Assembly (NCBI GenBank): GCA_022340805.1
Contig: JAJDNF010000005.1
Location: 1-62,985, forward strand
From: Chromatiaceae bacterium
Lineage (GTDB): Bacteria; Pseudomonadota; Gammaproteobacteria; Chromatiales; Chromatiaceae
Direction of reading: 5' to 3'
Length of the DNA: 62,985 bases
In this document: positions 26,871 through 40,286 of the stretch, piece after piece
Position numbering within the stretch: the stretch's first letter is position 1
How the letters are laid out: each line of letters begins with the position of its first letter
Position numbers and translations under genes: made by a program
Notes under the pieces: model-generated
The model's input: the letters and a program-made list of their open reading frames with translations, nothing else
What the model was told of the DNA's origin: nothing
The model's database searches: none

Positions 26871-27529
26871 TGCCATAGCAGCGAGATGCGTTGCGCCTGT
26901 TGGTCGCCGGCGGCGGCCATCTGCTCAACGCGGGATCTGAGGTCGGCCAGGCGCTCGCGCCCTTCGGCGCTGCCGTTCTGCGCGGCCATCTGGTACCACT
27001 TGTGCGCCTGGGTCAGGTCGGCCGCCTCGAACACGCTGTTGGCCGGATCGCGGCTGCCCGGGTCGGCCTGCTGGCCCAGTATCAGGGCCGAGTCGGCATG
27101 ACCTTCACGCGCTGCGAAGAAATACAGCAGGTAGGCGTCGGCCAGCTCACCGTCCGCCTGGGCGCGCTGTGCGGCCGCATAGGCCTGGTCCAGGTCGACC
27201 CGCCCGGCGGCGCGCATCTGGGCGATCAGTGCGCGAGCCCGGGCCCCGGGCCGGTTGTCGGAGGCCTGGCCGGTTGTCTCGGCGAAGCCCGATGCCGGCG
27301 CGCTGCTCTCGACCCGGGCCTGCCCGGGCGTCAGCAGGCTGGGTGCGTCGCTTCTCGCCTGCGTCGCCACCGGCTTGGTATCCGGCTTGTCGCCCGGCAC
27401 CAGCCAGACGCCGACCAGGGTCAGCACCGCCACAATGGCTATCAGCTTCCATGGTCCGGATCGGCGCGGCGGCTCGCTATCGGCGAGTTCAGTTTCCACC
27501 AGGGGCTCGTCCATCGGCACGGCACTCAC
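26867..27529 (-). CDS. Membrane-anchored Sel1-like repeat protein
   Basis: About 220 residues: a cytoplasmic N terminus, one membrane span (KLIAIVAVLTLVGVWLVP) and a periplasmic part with helical repeats that resemble Sel1/TPR units (AYLLYFFAAREGHADSALILG; AHKWYQMAAQNGSAEGRERLADL). Such repeats are protein-binding. The start is a GTG at 27529 or an ATG at 27514; neither has a strong ribosome site. Its stop overlaps the vWA gene start, so the two proteins are probably partners at the periplasmic face of the inner membrane. Confidence 0.7.
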   Translation of the reverse strand: MSAVPMDEPLVETELADSEPPRRSGPWKLIAIVAVLTLVGVWLVPGDKPDTKPVATQARSDAPSLLTPGQARVESSAPASGFAETTGQASDNRPGARARALIAQMRAAGRVDLDQAYAAAQRAQADGELADAYLLYFFAAREGHADSALILGQQADPGSRDPANSVFEAADLTQAHKWYQMAAQNGSAEGRERLADLRSRVEQMAAAGDQQAQRISLLWQ

Positions 27530-27591
27530 TTTTAATTCTGTTTCCGTGGGGGGATTATCCCGGACTCGGTCTCGACTTGAAAGGACACGAC

Positions 27592-28209
27592 GTGAGGCAT
27601 GTCATGTTTCTGCTCCTGCTGATCCCGCCGCTGGCGGCCGCGGAGCCGCGCAACTATCTGGATACCATCCCGATTTTTTGGCACGAGCTGTATCCGAAAG
27701 GCGGCGAGGGCCTGTATTGCGGCGACCACTTCGCGGCCCGCGACCGCGATTACAACATCGAACACGTCTTTCCGATGAGCTGGGTCGGCCGCGAATTGCG
27801 CTGTGGTGACCGCGACGCATGTCGGCGCAGCAGCCGCAGATTCAACCAGATAGAGTCGGATATGCACAACATGTATCCGGCCCGCAAGGACCTCAACCGG
27901 CAGCGCGGCGCGTACCCGTACCGCGAGATCGCCGGAGAGCATTGGGTGGAACCTGGCTGTGATCTGGAGATCGACTACCGCAAACGGGTGGTCGAGCCGC
28001 GCCCGTCAGCGCGCGGCAACATTGCCAGGGCCATGTTGTACATGGCCGACCACTATCAATTGCCGATCTACGAGCGCCAGCGCCAGATGCTGCTGGGATG
28101 GCATCGAGACGATCCGCCGGACGACGAGGAACGGTGGCGCAATCGCCGGATCGGTGAGATCCAGGGCAATACCAATTCCTGGGTCGAGTCGGTGCCCCCG
28201 AACAGGTGA
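27592..28209 (+). CDS. Periplasmic endonuclease I family nuclease
   Basis: 205 residues, signal peptide VRHVMFLLLLIPPLAAA, then the endonuclease I (EndA/Vvn, PF04231) domain. The His-Me catalytic stretch is YNIEHVFPMSWVG, followed by the metal ligand region SDMHNMYPARKDLNRQRGAYPY. Secreted enzymes of this kind cut DNA and RNA nonspecifically for defence or nutrient recovery. A GTG at 27592 has AAGGA six bases upstream; the ATG at 27604 would shorten the signal peptide. Divergent from the Sel1 gene. Confidence 0.88.
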   Translation: MRHVMFLLLLIPPLAAAEPRNYLDTIPIFWHELYPKGGEGLYCGDHFAARDRDYNIEHVFPMSWVGRELRCGDRDACRRSSRRFNQIESDMHNMYPARKDLNRQRGAYPYREIAGEHWVEPGCDLEIDYRKRVVEPRPSARGNIARAMLYMADHYQLPIYERQRQMLLGWHRDDPPDDEERWRNRRIGEIQGNTNSWVESVPPNR

Positions 28210-28304
28210 CGCCTGCGCCGCACCGCGACCAGCGCCGCGGGTGAATGTGCAGCGCCATGCAACCGCCACAGCCGTCGCCCCGGGGTTCCGGGGCGGAAAA
28301 ACAA

Positions 28305-28326
28305 AGCCCCGGCCGGGGCCGGGGCT
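28305..28326 (-). terminator. Rho-independent terminator for the SCP2 gene
   Basis: AGCCCCGGCC (28305-28314), two bases, GGCCGGGGCT (28317-28326): perfect 10-base arms. Read on the minus strand it is followed by TTGTTTTT, so it ends transcription from the minus-strand gene that stops at 28378. A second GC-rich palindrome CGCCCCGG-GGTT-CCGGGGCG lies at 28276-28295. Confidence 0.8.
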
Positions 28327-28377
28327 CGGTATCGGTTCACGGCGGGGCACCGCCCCGATCGTGCGCCAAGAATGCGA

Positions 28378-28782
28378 TCACTGGGTGTCGAGAGTCTTCA
28401 TCAGCGCGAAGCTTTTGACGAACGGACCGGCCATGCGCGGATCCTTGATCATGCCCTTGAAATCGCCGCTGAGAAATTTCAGTTTGCCCATCGCGAAGGC
28501 GGTACCCAGACCAGCCATGCCGATGCCGTCCGATGCCCATTTCATCCAGTTGTCGCGATCGGCGCGCATGTCCCAATCCGGCTTGGTGCCATCGTAGTCG
28601 CCGGCACGCACGCACTCGCCGTTCTCGACCACGAACACGCCGCGCGGCTGGTCTTCATTTTTGAATCCGCAGGTGATCACGGAGTTGAAGCCGATCTCGG
28701 CCAATCGGCCCTTGACCTCCGGGTCGGCGTTCCAAGCCTCTTTCAGGCCGTTCATCCAGTCTGCGGAAAAGAGTTCTGCCAT
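28378..28782 (-). CDS. SCP2 sterol-carrier-type protein
   Basis: 134 residues that fit the SCP2 lipid-binding fold: an N-terminal helix (MAELFSADWMNGLKEAWNAD), GFNSVITCGFKNEDQ, VFVVENGECVRAGDYD and a C-terminal helical end with LKFLSGDFKGMIKDP. Such proteins bind lipid-like ligands in the cytoplasm; the ligand is unknown. No signal peptide. It has its own terminator at 28305-28326. Family assignment is by pattern, moderate confidence. Confidence 0.7.
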   Translation of the reverse strand: MAELFSADWMNGLKEAWNADPEVKGRLAEIGFNSVITCGFKNEDQPRGVFVVENGECVRAGDYDGTKPDWDMRADRDNWMKWASDGIGMAGLGTAFAMGKLKFLSGDFKGMIKDPRMAGPFVKSFALMKTLDTQ

Positions 28783-29133
28783 TCTGATTGCCTCCTAAGG
28801 GATACATTGCACAGCGGGGCCGTCAGGGCCGCGTCCGGGTCGACTCCCGGTGGTTCAGCCTCGCGCCAATGCCGACGCGGCGAGGTCTCGTGCGCCTGGT
28901 GCGGCGGGGAGTCTGAACATCGTTGAACCGGTCGAACGGGGCGCTGTCGACCTGGTCCCTAACCAGCGGGACCGGCGCAATCTAACCACAGCCAACGCGT
29001 GGCGTATCCTCAAAGCTGCTTATGTCCGTCCGGCAGCGATTTATTTGCTTTTTACCCGATTCGGCGATCCCGGCGGCAGCGCCCCATGTCGCGCTGTATA
29101 ATGCGGCGCTTTTCACGTCCGGGTTGATCCCTC
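28783..29133. other. Non-coding gap between the SCP2 gene and metH
   Basis: No gene is supported. A TATAAT at 29097-29102, 32 bases before metH, is a good -10 but has no clear -35. I found no cobalamin-riboswitch B12 box and no SAH-riboswitch core. The left part carries the upstream region of the minus-strand SCP2 gene, including an AGGAGG-like site before its ATG. Confidence 0.5.
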
Positions 29134-32834
<3,701 letters not shown>

Positions 32835-32847
<13 letters not shown>

Positions 32848-33089
32848 TTGGATTGCCCGTCTGCGTCATCGCGACCGGAGAGGATGCCCTTCAGCCGGGC
32901 CGTGCCGATAACCTGCAACACCACGCCGCAGCCGACGAAGAACACCACGGCGGCGATCAGCGATGCCCGTATCGGATCGTTTGCCATGCCGCTTTCATAG
33001 ACGAACGCAGCGACCGCACCAGCGACGGCGGCGCCGTAGCAGAGCAGTGCGAGGGCAAAGGCGATCCTCTGGGCCGGGTGGGTCTTCAT
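32835..33089 (-). CDS. Small two-span membrane protein
   Basis: 84 residues, unrecognised. Two hydrophobic segments, [21 protein letters not shown] and [21 protein letters not shown], separated by a short loop with ESGMANDP, then a basic-acidic tail. The topology is typical of small inner-membrane proteins of unknown role. Its 3' end overlaps the 3' end of metH by 13 bases on the opposite strand. Confidence 0.6.
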
Positions 33090-33356
33090 GGCAGTGCCGA
33101 TGTTGAGGTGGTGGATCAGGATAACCCAGCGCCGGGTACCGCGACACCTTATGTCGCCCGGGCATGCGAGCCGACCGCGGTTTTTTCTCCCCTGCGCCGA
33201 TGTCGGATGGCATATGCCTCGTTCAGCAACCGGTCAGCGACCATGCGCCCGGGCGTTTGGCACCCTGATCGGCGATCGGGGGGTCTACTAAGCTTATAGG
33301 GTGGGGCGCCGGGGCAGGGTCACCTACACCGGGCGAACCCGCTGGAGCGCAATGCG

Positions 33357-34811
33357 ATGACCAGACACCAGTTACTGATCGGACTCCTGCTGCTGCTCAG
33401 CGGCCTGATACCCGCTGCCACTGGCAGCCCGGCGGCACACCCGGAACCTGCGCCGCAGGTACTGGTGATGGAGATCGACGGCGCCATCGGTCCGATCACC
33501 GCCCAGTACTTCACCGAGGGACTGCGCAGGGCGCGGGCATCGTCCGCGCCGCTGTTGGTGCTGCGCCTGGACACGCCCGGCGGCCTGGACGCGGCGATGC
33601 GCGACATCGTCAAGGACATCCTCGCCTCGCCGCTGCCGGTGGTGTGCTTCGTATCGCCCAGCGGCGCGCGGGCGGCCAGTGCGGGCACCTATATCCTCTA
33701 TGCCTGTCATGTCGCGGCGATGGCGCCGGCCACCAACCTGGGGTCGGCGACCCCGGTGCAGATCGGTGGCTTTCCCGGGTTGCCGGACCAGGACGGGCAG
33801 TCGGAGCCGGCCGACGACAGCGGCACCACGGCGCAGGACGCTACGGACGCCGGCGGCGAGGCGGGTAAGGAGCCGGCGGACAAACCAGCGCGCAAGACCG
33901 CCACGGCCGGCAGCAAGATGGAGCGCAAGATCATCAACGATGCCGCGGCCTTCATCCGCGGCCTCGCCAAGCTGCGCGGACGCAACGCCGAATGGGCCGA
34001 GCGTGCGGTACGCCAGGCCGACAATCTGACCGCCGACGAGGCGCTCGAGCGCGGCGTGATCGATCTGGTGGCGCAGGATGTGCCGGACCTCTTGCGGCGC
34101 ATCGATGGCCGCGAGGTGCGGGTGCTGGGCGAGTCGGTCACGCTGCACACCGCCGGCCTGGCCAGCGAGGCATTCGATCCGGACTGGCGGACGCGCATCC
34201 TGTCCGCGATCACCGACCCGAACATCGCCTACGTACTGATGCTGGTCGGCATCTACGGCTTGATCTACGAGCTGGCCAATCCGGGCGCGATCCTGCCCGG
34301 GGTGATCGGCGCGATCGCGCTGCTCACCGCGCTGTTCGCATTCCAGGCCTTGCCGGTCAATTATGCCGGGCTGGCGCTGCTGGTGCTGGGGGTCACCTTC
34401 ATGGTGCTCGAGGCGTTCGTGCCCAGTTTTGGTGCGCTCGGCATCGGCGGCGCAATCGCGTTCGTGATCGGCTCGGTGATCCTGTACCGTGACGAGAGTG
34501 GGCAGATCGGGGTCGCCGTACCGCTGATCGCCACCTTCGCCATCCTCGGCATGGCGCTGTTCGTCGGCGTGCTCGGCTATGCGCTCAAGACGCGCAAGCG
34601 GCCTGTGGTGAGCGGTCGCGAGCAGATGCTGCATGCGATCGGCGTCGCCGAGGAGGACTTCGCGCACAGTGGGCGGGTGCGCATACACAGCGAGACCTGG
34701 AACGCGCGGGCGTCCGAGCCTGTCCACAAGGGGCAGAGGGTCAAGGTGACGGCGCTGGAAGGCCTGTGGCTGACTGTGGTGCCGTCGAGCGAGGAATCGG
34801 AGGACGACTGA
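33357..34811 (+). CDS. NfeD-family membrane-bound serine protease (ClpP-class)
   Basis: 484 residues: signal/anchor ([18 protein letters not shown]), a ClpP-like domain with [28 protein letters not shown] and the catalytic Ser in [13 protein letters not shown], a Gln/Pro/Asp-rich insert at about 130-190, four or more membrane spans starting [19 protein letters not shown], and a C-terminal OB-fold (NfeD) ending [13 protein letters not shown]. NfeD1b proteases cut the C terminus of the adjacent stomatin. GGAG precedes the ATG at 33357; the slipin gene follows directly. Confidence 0.92.
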   Translation: MTRHQLLIGLLLLLSGLIPAATGSPAAHPEPAPQVLVMEIDGAIGPITAQYFTEGLRRARASSAPLLVLRLDTPGGLDAAMRDIVKDILASPLPVVCFVSPSGARAASAGTYILYACHVAAMAPATNLGSATPVQIGGFPGLPDQDGQSEPADDSGTTAQDATDAGGEAGKEPADKPARKTATAGSKMERKIINDAAAFIRGLAKLRGRNAEWAERAVRQADNLTADEALERGVIDLVAQDVPDLLRRIDGREVRVLGESVTLHTAGLASEAFDPDWRTRILSAITDPNIAYVLMLVGIYGLIYELANPGAILPGVIGAIALLTALFAFQALPVNYAGLALLVLGVTFMVLEAFVPSFGALGIGGAIAFVIGSVILYRDESGQIGVAVPLIATFAILGMALFVGVLGYALKTRKRPVVSGREQMLHAIGVAEEDFAHSGRVRIHSETWNARASEPVHKGQRVKVTALEGLWLTVVPSSEESEDD

Positions 34812-34812
34812 T

Positions 34813-35565
34813 ATGAATGCGGTGACCTTGGGGGTGGTGTTTTTCATCGCGGTACTGCTGTTCGCGTCGATCAAGATCCTGCGCGAGTACCAACGCGGTG
34901 TGGTGTTCTTTCTGGGTCGCTTCCAGCGCGTCAAGGGACCGGGCCTGATCATCCTGATCCCGGGCATCCAGCAGATGGTGCGGGTCGATCTGCGCACCGT
35001 GACGATGGACGTGCCGACCCAGGACGTGATCTCGCGCGACAACGTCTCGGTGAAGGTCAACGCGGTGATCTACTTCCGCGTGCTCGACCCGGAGCGCGCC
35101 ATCATCCAGGTCGAGGATTTCATCATGGCCACCAGCCAGCTGGCACAGACCACGCTGCGCTCGGTGCTCGGCGCGCACGAGCTCGACGAGATGCTGATGA
35201 ACCGTGATCAGCTCAATCGCGACATCCAGGCGATCCTCGACAAACAGACCGATGCCTGGGGGATCAAGGTCGCGAACGTGGAGATCAAGCATGTCGACCT
35301 GGACGAGTCGATGATCCGGGCGATCGCCCGCCAGGCCGAGGCGGAGCGCGAGCGGCGTGCCAAGGTGATCCATGCCGAGGGCGAGCTGCAGGCCTCGGAG
35401 AAGCTGCTGGCCGCCACCGAGGTGCTGACCCGCAACCCGGTCAGCATCCAGCTGCGCTACCTGCAGACCCTGAGCGAAGTGGCCAACTCTAAGGGCGCGA
35501 CGATCGTTTTCCCGTTTCCGGTCGAGATGGCCGAACTGTTCAAACGGCCGCCGCGGGGCGAGTAA
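34813..35565 (+). CDS. Slipin (SPFH/stomatin-like membrane protein)
   Basis: 250 residues with an N-terminal membrane hairpin ([19 protein letters not shown]), the SPFH/band-7 domain ([40 protein letters not shown]) and an alanine/glutamate-rich coiled-coil region ([20 protein letters not shown]) ending in a hydrophobic patch that is the target of NfeD proteases. It forms membrane-bound oligomers. It starts one base after the nfeD stop; the pair is a conserved two-gene operon across bacteria and archaea. Confidence 0.94.
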   Translation: MNAVTLGVVFFIAVLLFASIKILREYQRGVVFFLGRFQRVKGPGLIILIPGIQQMVRVDLRTVTMDVPTQDVISRDNVSVKVNAVIYFRVLDPERAIIQVEDFIMATSQLAQTTLRSVLGAHELDEMLMNRDQLNRDIQAILDKQTDAWGIKVANVEIKHVDLDESMIRAIARQAEAERERRAKVIHAEGELQASEKLLAATEVLTRNPVSIQLRYLQTLSEVANSKGATIVFPFPVEMAELFKRPPRGE

Positions 35566-35598
35566 CCGCAGGTGCGTCGCGGCGCGCACCGGTGCGGC

Positions 35599-36078
35599 TC
35601 AGTCGGAACCGTTCACGGTCAGATCAATGCGGAAGCTGTAACCGTGCCGCGCGAAACCCAGGCGGTCGTAAAAGTCGTGCGCGCGGCTGCGCTGGATGTT
35701 CGACGACAGCGTCATTTTGTAGCAGCCCTTGGCGCGACACAGGCGCACCGCCTCCTCGATCATCGCGGTGCCGATGCCGCGGCTGTGCAGCTCCGGTGCC
35801 ACCGCGATGTCCTCTAGCACACCCGCCGGGGTGCCGCAGTGTCCCAGGTTCGGCATGATCAGCAGCGCGAAGGTGCCGACCGTCTGGCCGTCCAGCTCCG
35901 CCACGTACAGCGTGTAATCCGGAACCTGCGCCATCTGTGCGAATACGCGGCGGGCCTCCGGCAGTCCCAACACCGCGCCATCGTCCATGTCGGGTTGCGC
36001 GTACAAGGCCAGGATCGCCCCGAGGTCGTGTTCGCCGGCGGGTCGGATCAGGGGCTTCGACTGGGCATATTCAGACAT
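35599..36078 (-). CDS. GNAT-family N-acetyltransferase
   Basis: 159 residues with the acetyl-CoA-binding motif A VLEDIAVAPELHSRGIGTAMI (Q/RxxGxG/A type: HSRGIGTAM) and the C-terminal YKMTLSSN plus AHDFYDRLGFARHGY. The substrate is not predictable. I prefer the ATG at 36078 (MSEYAQ), with AGGTGG about six bases upstream, over the ATG at 36087. Convergent with the slipin gene, 33 bases apart. Confidence 0.9.
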   Translation of the reverse strand: MSEYAQSKPLIRPAGEHDLGAILALYAQPDMDDGAVLGLPEARRVFAQMAQVPDYTLYVAELDGQTVGTFALLIMPNLGHCGTPAGVLEDIAVAPELHSRGIGTAMIEEAVRLCRAKGCYKMTLSSNIQRSRAHDFYDRLGFARHGYSFRIDLTVNGSD

Positions 36079-36296
36079 CTCATCCACCTATCGCTGTTCT
36101 CGATTCGGTCCGCATCCGGGTTGGTACCGGGCCTGCCGCCGGCCTGGCCGTTCGCGCCGGTGACCGCAGCCACTGCTGCCCCGGCCTTGACGGGCTTCAA
36201 CTTTTGCCCTGGGCTGGCGATAAACACAGGGTAATGAGCTTATCAGGCCGATCAGCGGGATGAACGTCATCGAACTCTCATGTACGGCGCCAAGGT

Positions 36297-39200
36297 ATGG
36301 CTGCGCTCACGGCCGCTAACGAGCGCCGGCGTCACAAGCGCTATCAGACCCGGCTGGCCGGACGCATCGAATCGCCCGATGGCCAGCAGCGCGACTGTAT
36401 CGTGCGCGACTACTGCAGCGGCGGAATGCTGTTGCATCAGTGGCAGTCCGGTTCCGCGCGGGTCGACTTCAAGGTCGGCCAACAGGTCAAGCTGCACACC
36501 GAGTTGCTGGACGACGCGGGTGCCAGGACCATTGCCCTTCCGGCGGTCGTCGCCTGGGTGCAGGACGACTACCTCGGGATCGCTTTCGCCAGGCCCTCCG
36601 AGGCGTTCGTCGCCGTGTTGCAGACCCATGACCGTCTGGCCGGGAGCGAGATCGCCACCGCCACGGACCCGAACCCGGCGGGCGAGGCCCGCTGCCTGGC
36701 AAGACTGCGGCACGTGGCGCGCGGTGAATTACCGGGCCTGTTGCGCGAGTTACTTGTCAAGACCTCTGAAGACCTGCTGGAGAGTGCCGACCAGGCAAAA
36801 TCGAATGCCGAGCAGCAGCAGCTGTTTGGCGATATGACGGCCCTGGAAAGGCTGCGCAGCAGCGATCTGCTGATCAAGGCTATTCTGGATACCGCGCTCG
36901 ACATCCAGACTGTCGGAACCCAGCCGGACCAGCCTACCCCCGGCGAGCTGGCGCTGGTCGACAGGGACGATTTCGAACGCTGGCTCGAGGCCTCGCGCCT
37001 GGGGACGCTGCTGGAGCGCCGCTTTAGCAGTCAGCTCTCGGCGCTCGGCTCGCGTCTCGCGGCCTTGCGCGGGGGTGCCAGCGCAAGACCGCTGGCGGTG
37101 CCGTTCGAACCGCAGCATTTCGCGACCTCGCTGAAGGATGTGGCCAGGCGGATGGAGTTCGGTGCGACAACGCGCCGCGTGCTGTTCGATCGTGCGGCCA
37201 AGGTCTTCGGCACCAGGCTGTCCGAGCTGTACGACAAGTTCGACGCAGCGCTCGACGCGGTCGGCGTGCCCGCAGCGCAGCTCCCCAGCCAGCCCGTTGT
37301 GGCGCGCATCAGCGCAACGGCGGCCTCTGCACCCCGGGTAAAAGGCCCGGCGGACGCGCATGATGGTGCTTCGGCAACGATCGCGGTGAGCACCCCCGAC
37401 GACGTTGCGTCTGGCACTGCTGCTGCGCCTGGTGTGCCGGCCGCGGTGGCCGCTATGCGGGGCGCTGGTGGCACTGGTCCGGTGATCGCCCCGGCCGTGC
37501 TGGAGGCCATGATGGCGCGCGAGGTCCAGCAATGTGAATCGTTGGCACGCGAGATGGTCGAGAACGTCGCCGAGGCACCGGACATGACCGAAAGTCTGGC
37601 CGAGTGGCTGCACCAGCTGGGCGAGCCCATGGCACGCGAGGCGGCCTCCGACCGGGCGTTTTTTCAGAACCGCGAGCATCCGCTGCGCGCGATCGTCGAC
37701 GGCCTGGGCCACCTGCAGCTGTTCCGAGCGACCCCGGATGCCGCCCCGGCCGATGACCCGCTGCGCCGGCGCGTCACGGAACTGCTCGCGCCGGTGCGCG
37801 ACGGTACCGCGGATGCGCAGCTGTTGCGCTCTATCGCGGACTCCATCGGGGATTTGGCCAATGAGCAAAGCCGGCTCTATCAGCGGCGCGTCGAGCGCGT
37901 GGTCGAGGCCAGCGAGGGTCGCGACCAGGTGCGCCGCGCGCGCCGCGCGGTAGTCGATGAACTGAATCGCCGCTATGCGGGCGCCCAGGTGCCGGAGATG
38001 GTACCGGAGCTGCTCGAGGTCGGCTGGCGTGCGGCGCTCGAGCTCGCCTGGCTGAAAGCATACACGGGCAGCGGGCGGTTGGGCGAGCAACTCGGCGTGC
38101 TCGACAGTTTGGTCGCCGCGTTGGGCGGTGAGCCGTACGACCGCGAGGCCCCGACGATCGAGCCGGAGCGGCTGTTCGAACAGATCCGCCGTGAACTCGA
38201 CACGGTGGCCTTTGATCCATTCCGTCGCGAGGCACTGGAGGACCGGCTGCGCCTCGCGCTGCTGGATCGGCTGTCGCCGCAGGCGCAGTTGATCGAGATG
38301 CCGGTGCTCGACGACGGCACCGCCGCACCCACCGGCGAGAGTCCGCCCGACGGCATCGAAGCGGGCGTCTGGCAGGGTTACCTCGAGCGCTGTGCGGCCG
38401 TCGGGGTCGGTGACCGGCTGCGGATGGTGGATGAACCCGAAGGCAGGCAGGACCTGCGCGTCGCATGGATCCGCGAAGATCGCGAACTGTTCGTGCTGGT
38501 CGACCATCGCGGTATCAAGGCGCGCGAGATGGAGCTGCGCGAGCTTGCCTCGGGGCTGCATCGGCGGCGCATCCGACTGCACGCCGCGGATGGCCGGGCC
38601 ATGAGTGAGCGGGCGGTCGACGGGATCCTGCAGCGCATGCAGGATCACCTGGCCTATCAGGCGGCACATGATTCGTTGACCGGCCTGATCAACCGGCGGC
38701 AGTTTCATGCGGCCCTGGAGAATGCGCTGGGCGTGCCCGGTCGGCCGGCAGATGCGGGCGTGCTGCTATGGATCGATGTCGATCAGTTCCGCCTGGTCAA
38801 CGATATCCATGGCTATGACACAGGTGACCGCTTGCTGATCGGGCTGGCGCGCCTCTTCGAACGCACCAGCGGGGCCAAGGTGCTGGGGCACATGGGCGGC
38901 GATCGCTTTGCGGTGCTGCTGCCCGAACTCGCGGTGGGTAGCGGCGAGCAATGGGCGCAGGAGCTGTGTGCCGCGGTGCGGGCGATGCCGTTCGACTGGC
39001 AGGGCCAGGCACTTGGCCTGAGCGTCTCGGTCGGCGTGGTCGACCTGGCCAGCGAATCAGGCACGCCGGCCGGGGTCCTTCAGGCGGCCGAGAACGCGCT
39101 GTCCGTGGCCAAGGCGGCTGGCGGTGGGCAGGTGTATCGATACCGCGCCGAGGACCCGGATATCGCTCGGCAGAAAGAGTCGGTGCAGTGGGTCGTGCAG

Positions 39201-39938
39201 GTCGACGAGGCGCTGGACCGCGGTCAGCTGCACCTGCGCTGTCAACCGATCGTGCCGGTCCGTCCCGACCAGAGGCTGGCGCCGCACTACGAGGTTCTGC
39301 TGGGCGTGTCCAGCGGCGCCTCGGAACCGCTGCCGATCGCCGAATTCATCGAGGCCGCCGAGCGCTACAATCGCATGCGCGCGGTCGATCGCTGGGTGGT
39401 CAAGACCGTGATGGAGTGGGTCGCGGCGCACGCCGGGCTCATGCCGTCGCTGCACGGCTTTGCGATCAACCTGTCCGGGCAGACGGTCAGCGACCCGGGG
39501 ATCGTCGACTTCGTGCGTCAACAGTTCCAGCGCACCGGTATCGATCCGTCGTGGCTCAGCTTCGAGATCACAGAGACCGCCGCTATCGCCGACCTTTCGC
39601 GCACCGCGGGGATCATTCGCGAGTTGAAGCGGATGGGTTGCAAGTTGGCGCTGGACGATTTCGGCAGTGGCCTCGCGTCATACTCCTACTTGAAGGAGCT
39701 ACCGGTCGACTGGCTCAAGATCGACGGCGTGTTCGTGCGCAAGATCGCCGCCGACCGGGAGGATCTTGCGGTGGTCAGGTCGATCAACGACATCGGCCAC
39801 TTCCTCGGTAAGCAGACGATTGCAGAGTATGTCGCCGATGAGGCAATCCTGGGCCTGGTGGGCGAGATCGGGGTGGACTTCGCCCAGGGCTACGCGATCT
39901 CGCCACCGATGCTGATGAACGACCTGTTGAACAGGTAG
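36297..39938 (+). CDS. Large PilZ-like/DUF1631/GGDEF/EAL protein with altered catalytic motifs
   Basis: 1213-residue cytoplasmic protein. The N terminus has a PilZ-like segment (ERRRHKRYQTRL and RDYCSGGMLL, slightly off the c-di-GMP binding pattern), then a long DUF1631-type helical region (about 130-790) with an Ala/Pro/Thr-rich stretch near 340-390. A GGDEF domain (about 785-920) has GGDRF at 867-871 instead of GGDEF, so it is probably not a cyclase. The EAL domain (about 960-1205) reads YEVLL at the signature but keeps the NLSG, FEITETAAIAD, LALDDFGSGLASYS and AEYVADE positions. It may therefore degrade or bind c-di-GMP. The start at 36297 has a poorly placed AAGG; the upstream gap holds no other start. 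Confidence 0.88.
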   Translation: MAALTAANERRRHKRYQTRLAGRIESPDGQQRDCIVRDYCSGGMLLHQWQSGSARVDFKVGQQVKLHTELLDDAGARTIALPAVVAWVQDDYLGIAFARPSEAFVAVLQTHDRLAGSEIATATDPNPAGEARCLARLRHVARGELPGLLRELLVKTSEDLLESADQAKSNAEQQQLFGDMTALERLRSSDLLIKAILDTALDIQTVGTQPDQPTPGELALVDRDDFERWLEASRLGTLLERRFSSQLSALGSRLAALRGGASARPLAVPFEPQHFATSLKDVARRMEFGATTRRVLFDRAAKVFGTRLSELYDKFDAALDAVGVPAAQLPSQPVVARISATAASAPRVKGPADAHDGASATIAVSTPDDVASGTAAAPGVPAAVAAMRGAGGTGPVIAPAVLEAMMAREVQQCESLAREMVENVAEAPDMTESLAEWLHQLGEPMAREAASDRAFFQNREHPLRAIVDGLGHLQLFRATPDAAPADDPLRRRVTELLAPVRDGTADAQLLRSIADSIGDLANEQSRLYQRRVERVVEASEGRDQVRRARRAVVDELNRRYAGAQVPEMVPELLEVGWRAALELAWLKAYTGSGRLGEQLGVLDSLVAALGGEPYDREAPTIEPERLFEQIRRELDTVAFDPFRREALEDRLRLALLDRLSPQAQLIEMPVLDDGTAAPTGESPPDGIEAGVWQGYLERCAAVGVGDRLRMVDEPEGRQDLRVAWIREDRELFVLVDHRGIKAREMELRELASGLHRRRIRLHAADGRAMSERAVDGILQRMQDHLAYQAAHDSLTGLINRRQFHAALENALGVPGRPADAGVLLWIDVDQFRLVNDIHGYDTGDRLLIGLARLFERTSGAKVLGHMGGDRFAVLLPELAVGSGEQWAQELCAAVRAMPFDWQGQALGLSVSVGVVDLASESGTPAGVLQAAENALSVAKAAGGGQVYRYRAEDPDIARQKESVQWVVQVDEALDRGQLHLRCQPIVPVRPDQRLAPHYEVLLGVSSGASEPLPIAEFIEAAERYNRMRAVDRWVVKTVMEWVAAHAGLMPSLHGFAINLSGQTVSDPGIVDFVRQQFQRTGIDPSWLSFEITETAAIADLSRTAGIIRELKRMGCKLALDDFGSGLASYSYLKELPVDWLKIDGVFVRKIAADREDLAVVRSINDIGHFLGKQTIAEYVADEAILGLVGEIGVDFAQGYAISPPMLMNDLLNR

Positions 39939-40286
39939 ACCGCTACCACGGGCGCCGGGCGATCCCGTCCGGCAGGGCGCCAGACCAGGGCTGGCCCGCC
40001 GCCTCAAACCCCTCCCTTTGTGTTGTTATGCGGTACTGTCGCGCCGGCTGCGCTCACATCGGGATGTGACCTGTGCCCGGTGCGACCAGCCTTGCCTGCC
40101 TGAGGTGGAAAATACGCCTGCGCAGCCGCGCCCAGGCCCACTTTATCCGGGTTTACTTTTGCCCTGTTGGGAATACACTGGCCCGTCGCGGGTCTTAATC
40201 CATCCGTGCACTAACGATTCAGTCGGTCGCTGTCAGGCCGCGACGCAATAACATCAGAAATATTTCTTCTTTGAGGGGGCCCGAAC
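39939..40286. other. Non-coding gap upstream of soxB
   Basis: 348 bases without a supported gene. It holds the candidate soxB promoter (40152-40179) and an AT-rich leader (CAATAACATCAGAAATATTT region) before the GAGGGGG ribosome site of soxB. Confidence 0.5.
40152..40179 (+). promoter_or_regulatory. Candidate soxB promoter
   Basis: TTTACT at 40152-40157, 16 bases, TACACT at 40174-40179. Both hexamers match sigma-70 consensus at four of six positions or better. It would leave a leader of about 100 bases. Confidence 0.45.

Noticed and set aside
28305..28326. Terminator for the plus-strand endonuclease gene
   Set aside because: The T tract is on the minus-strand side, so the hairpin serves the SCP2 gene.
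28783..29133. Cobalamin or SAH riboswitch before metH
   Set aside because: No B12 box and no match to the SAH core (CCGAGG-GCGCUGCA pattern) could be found by eye.
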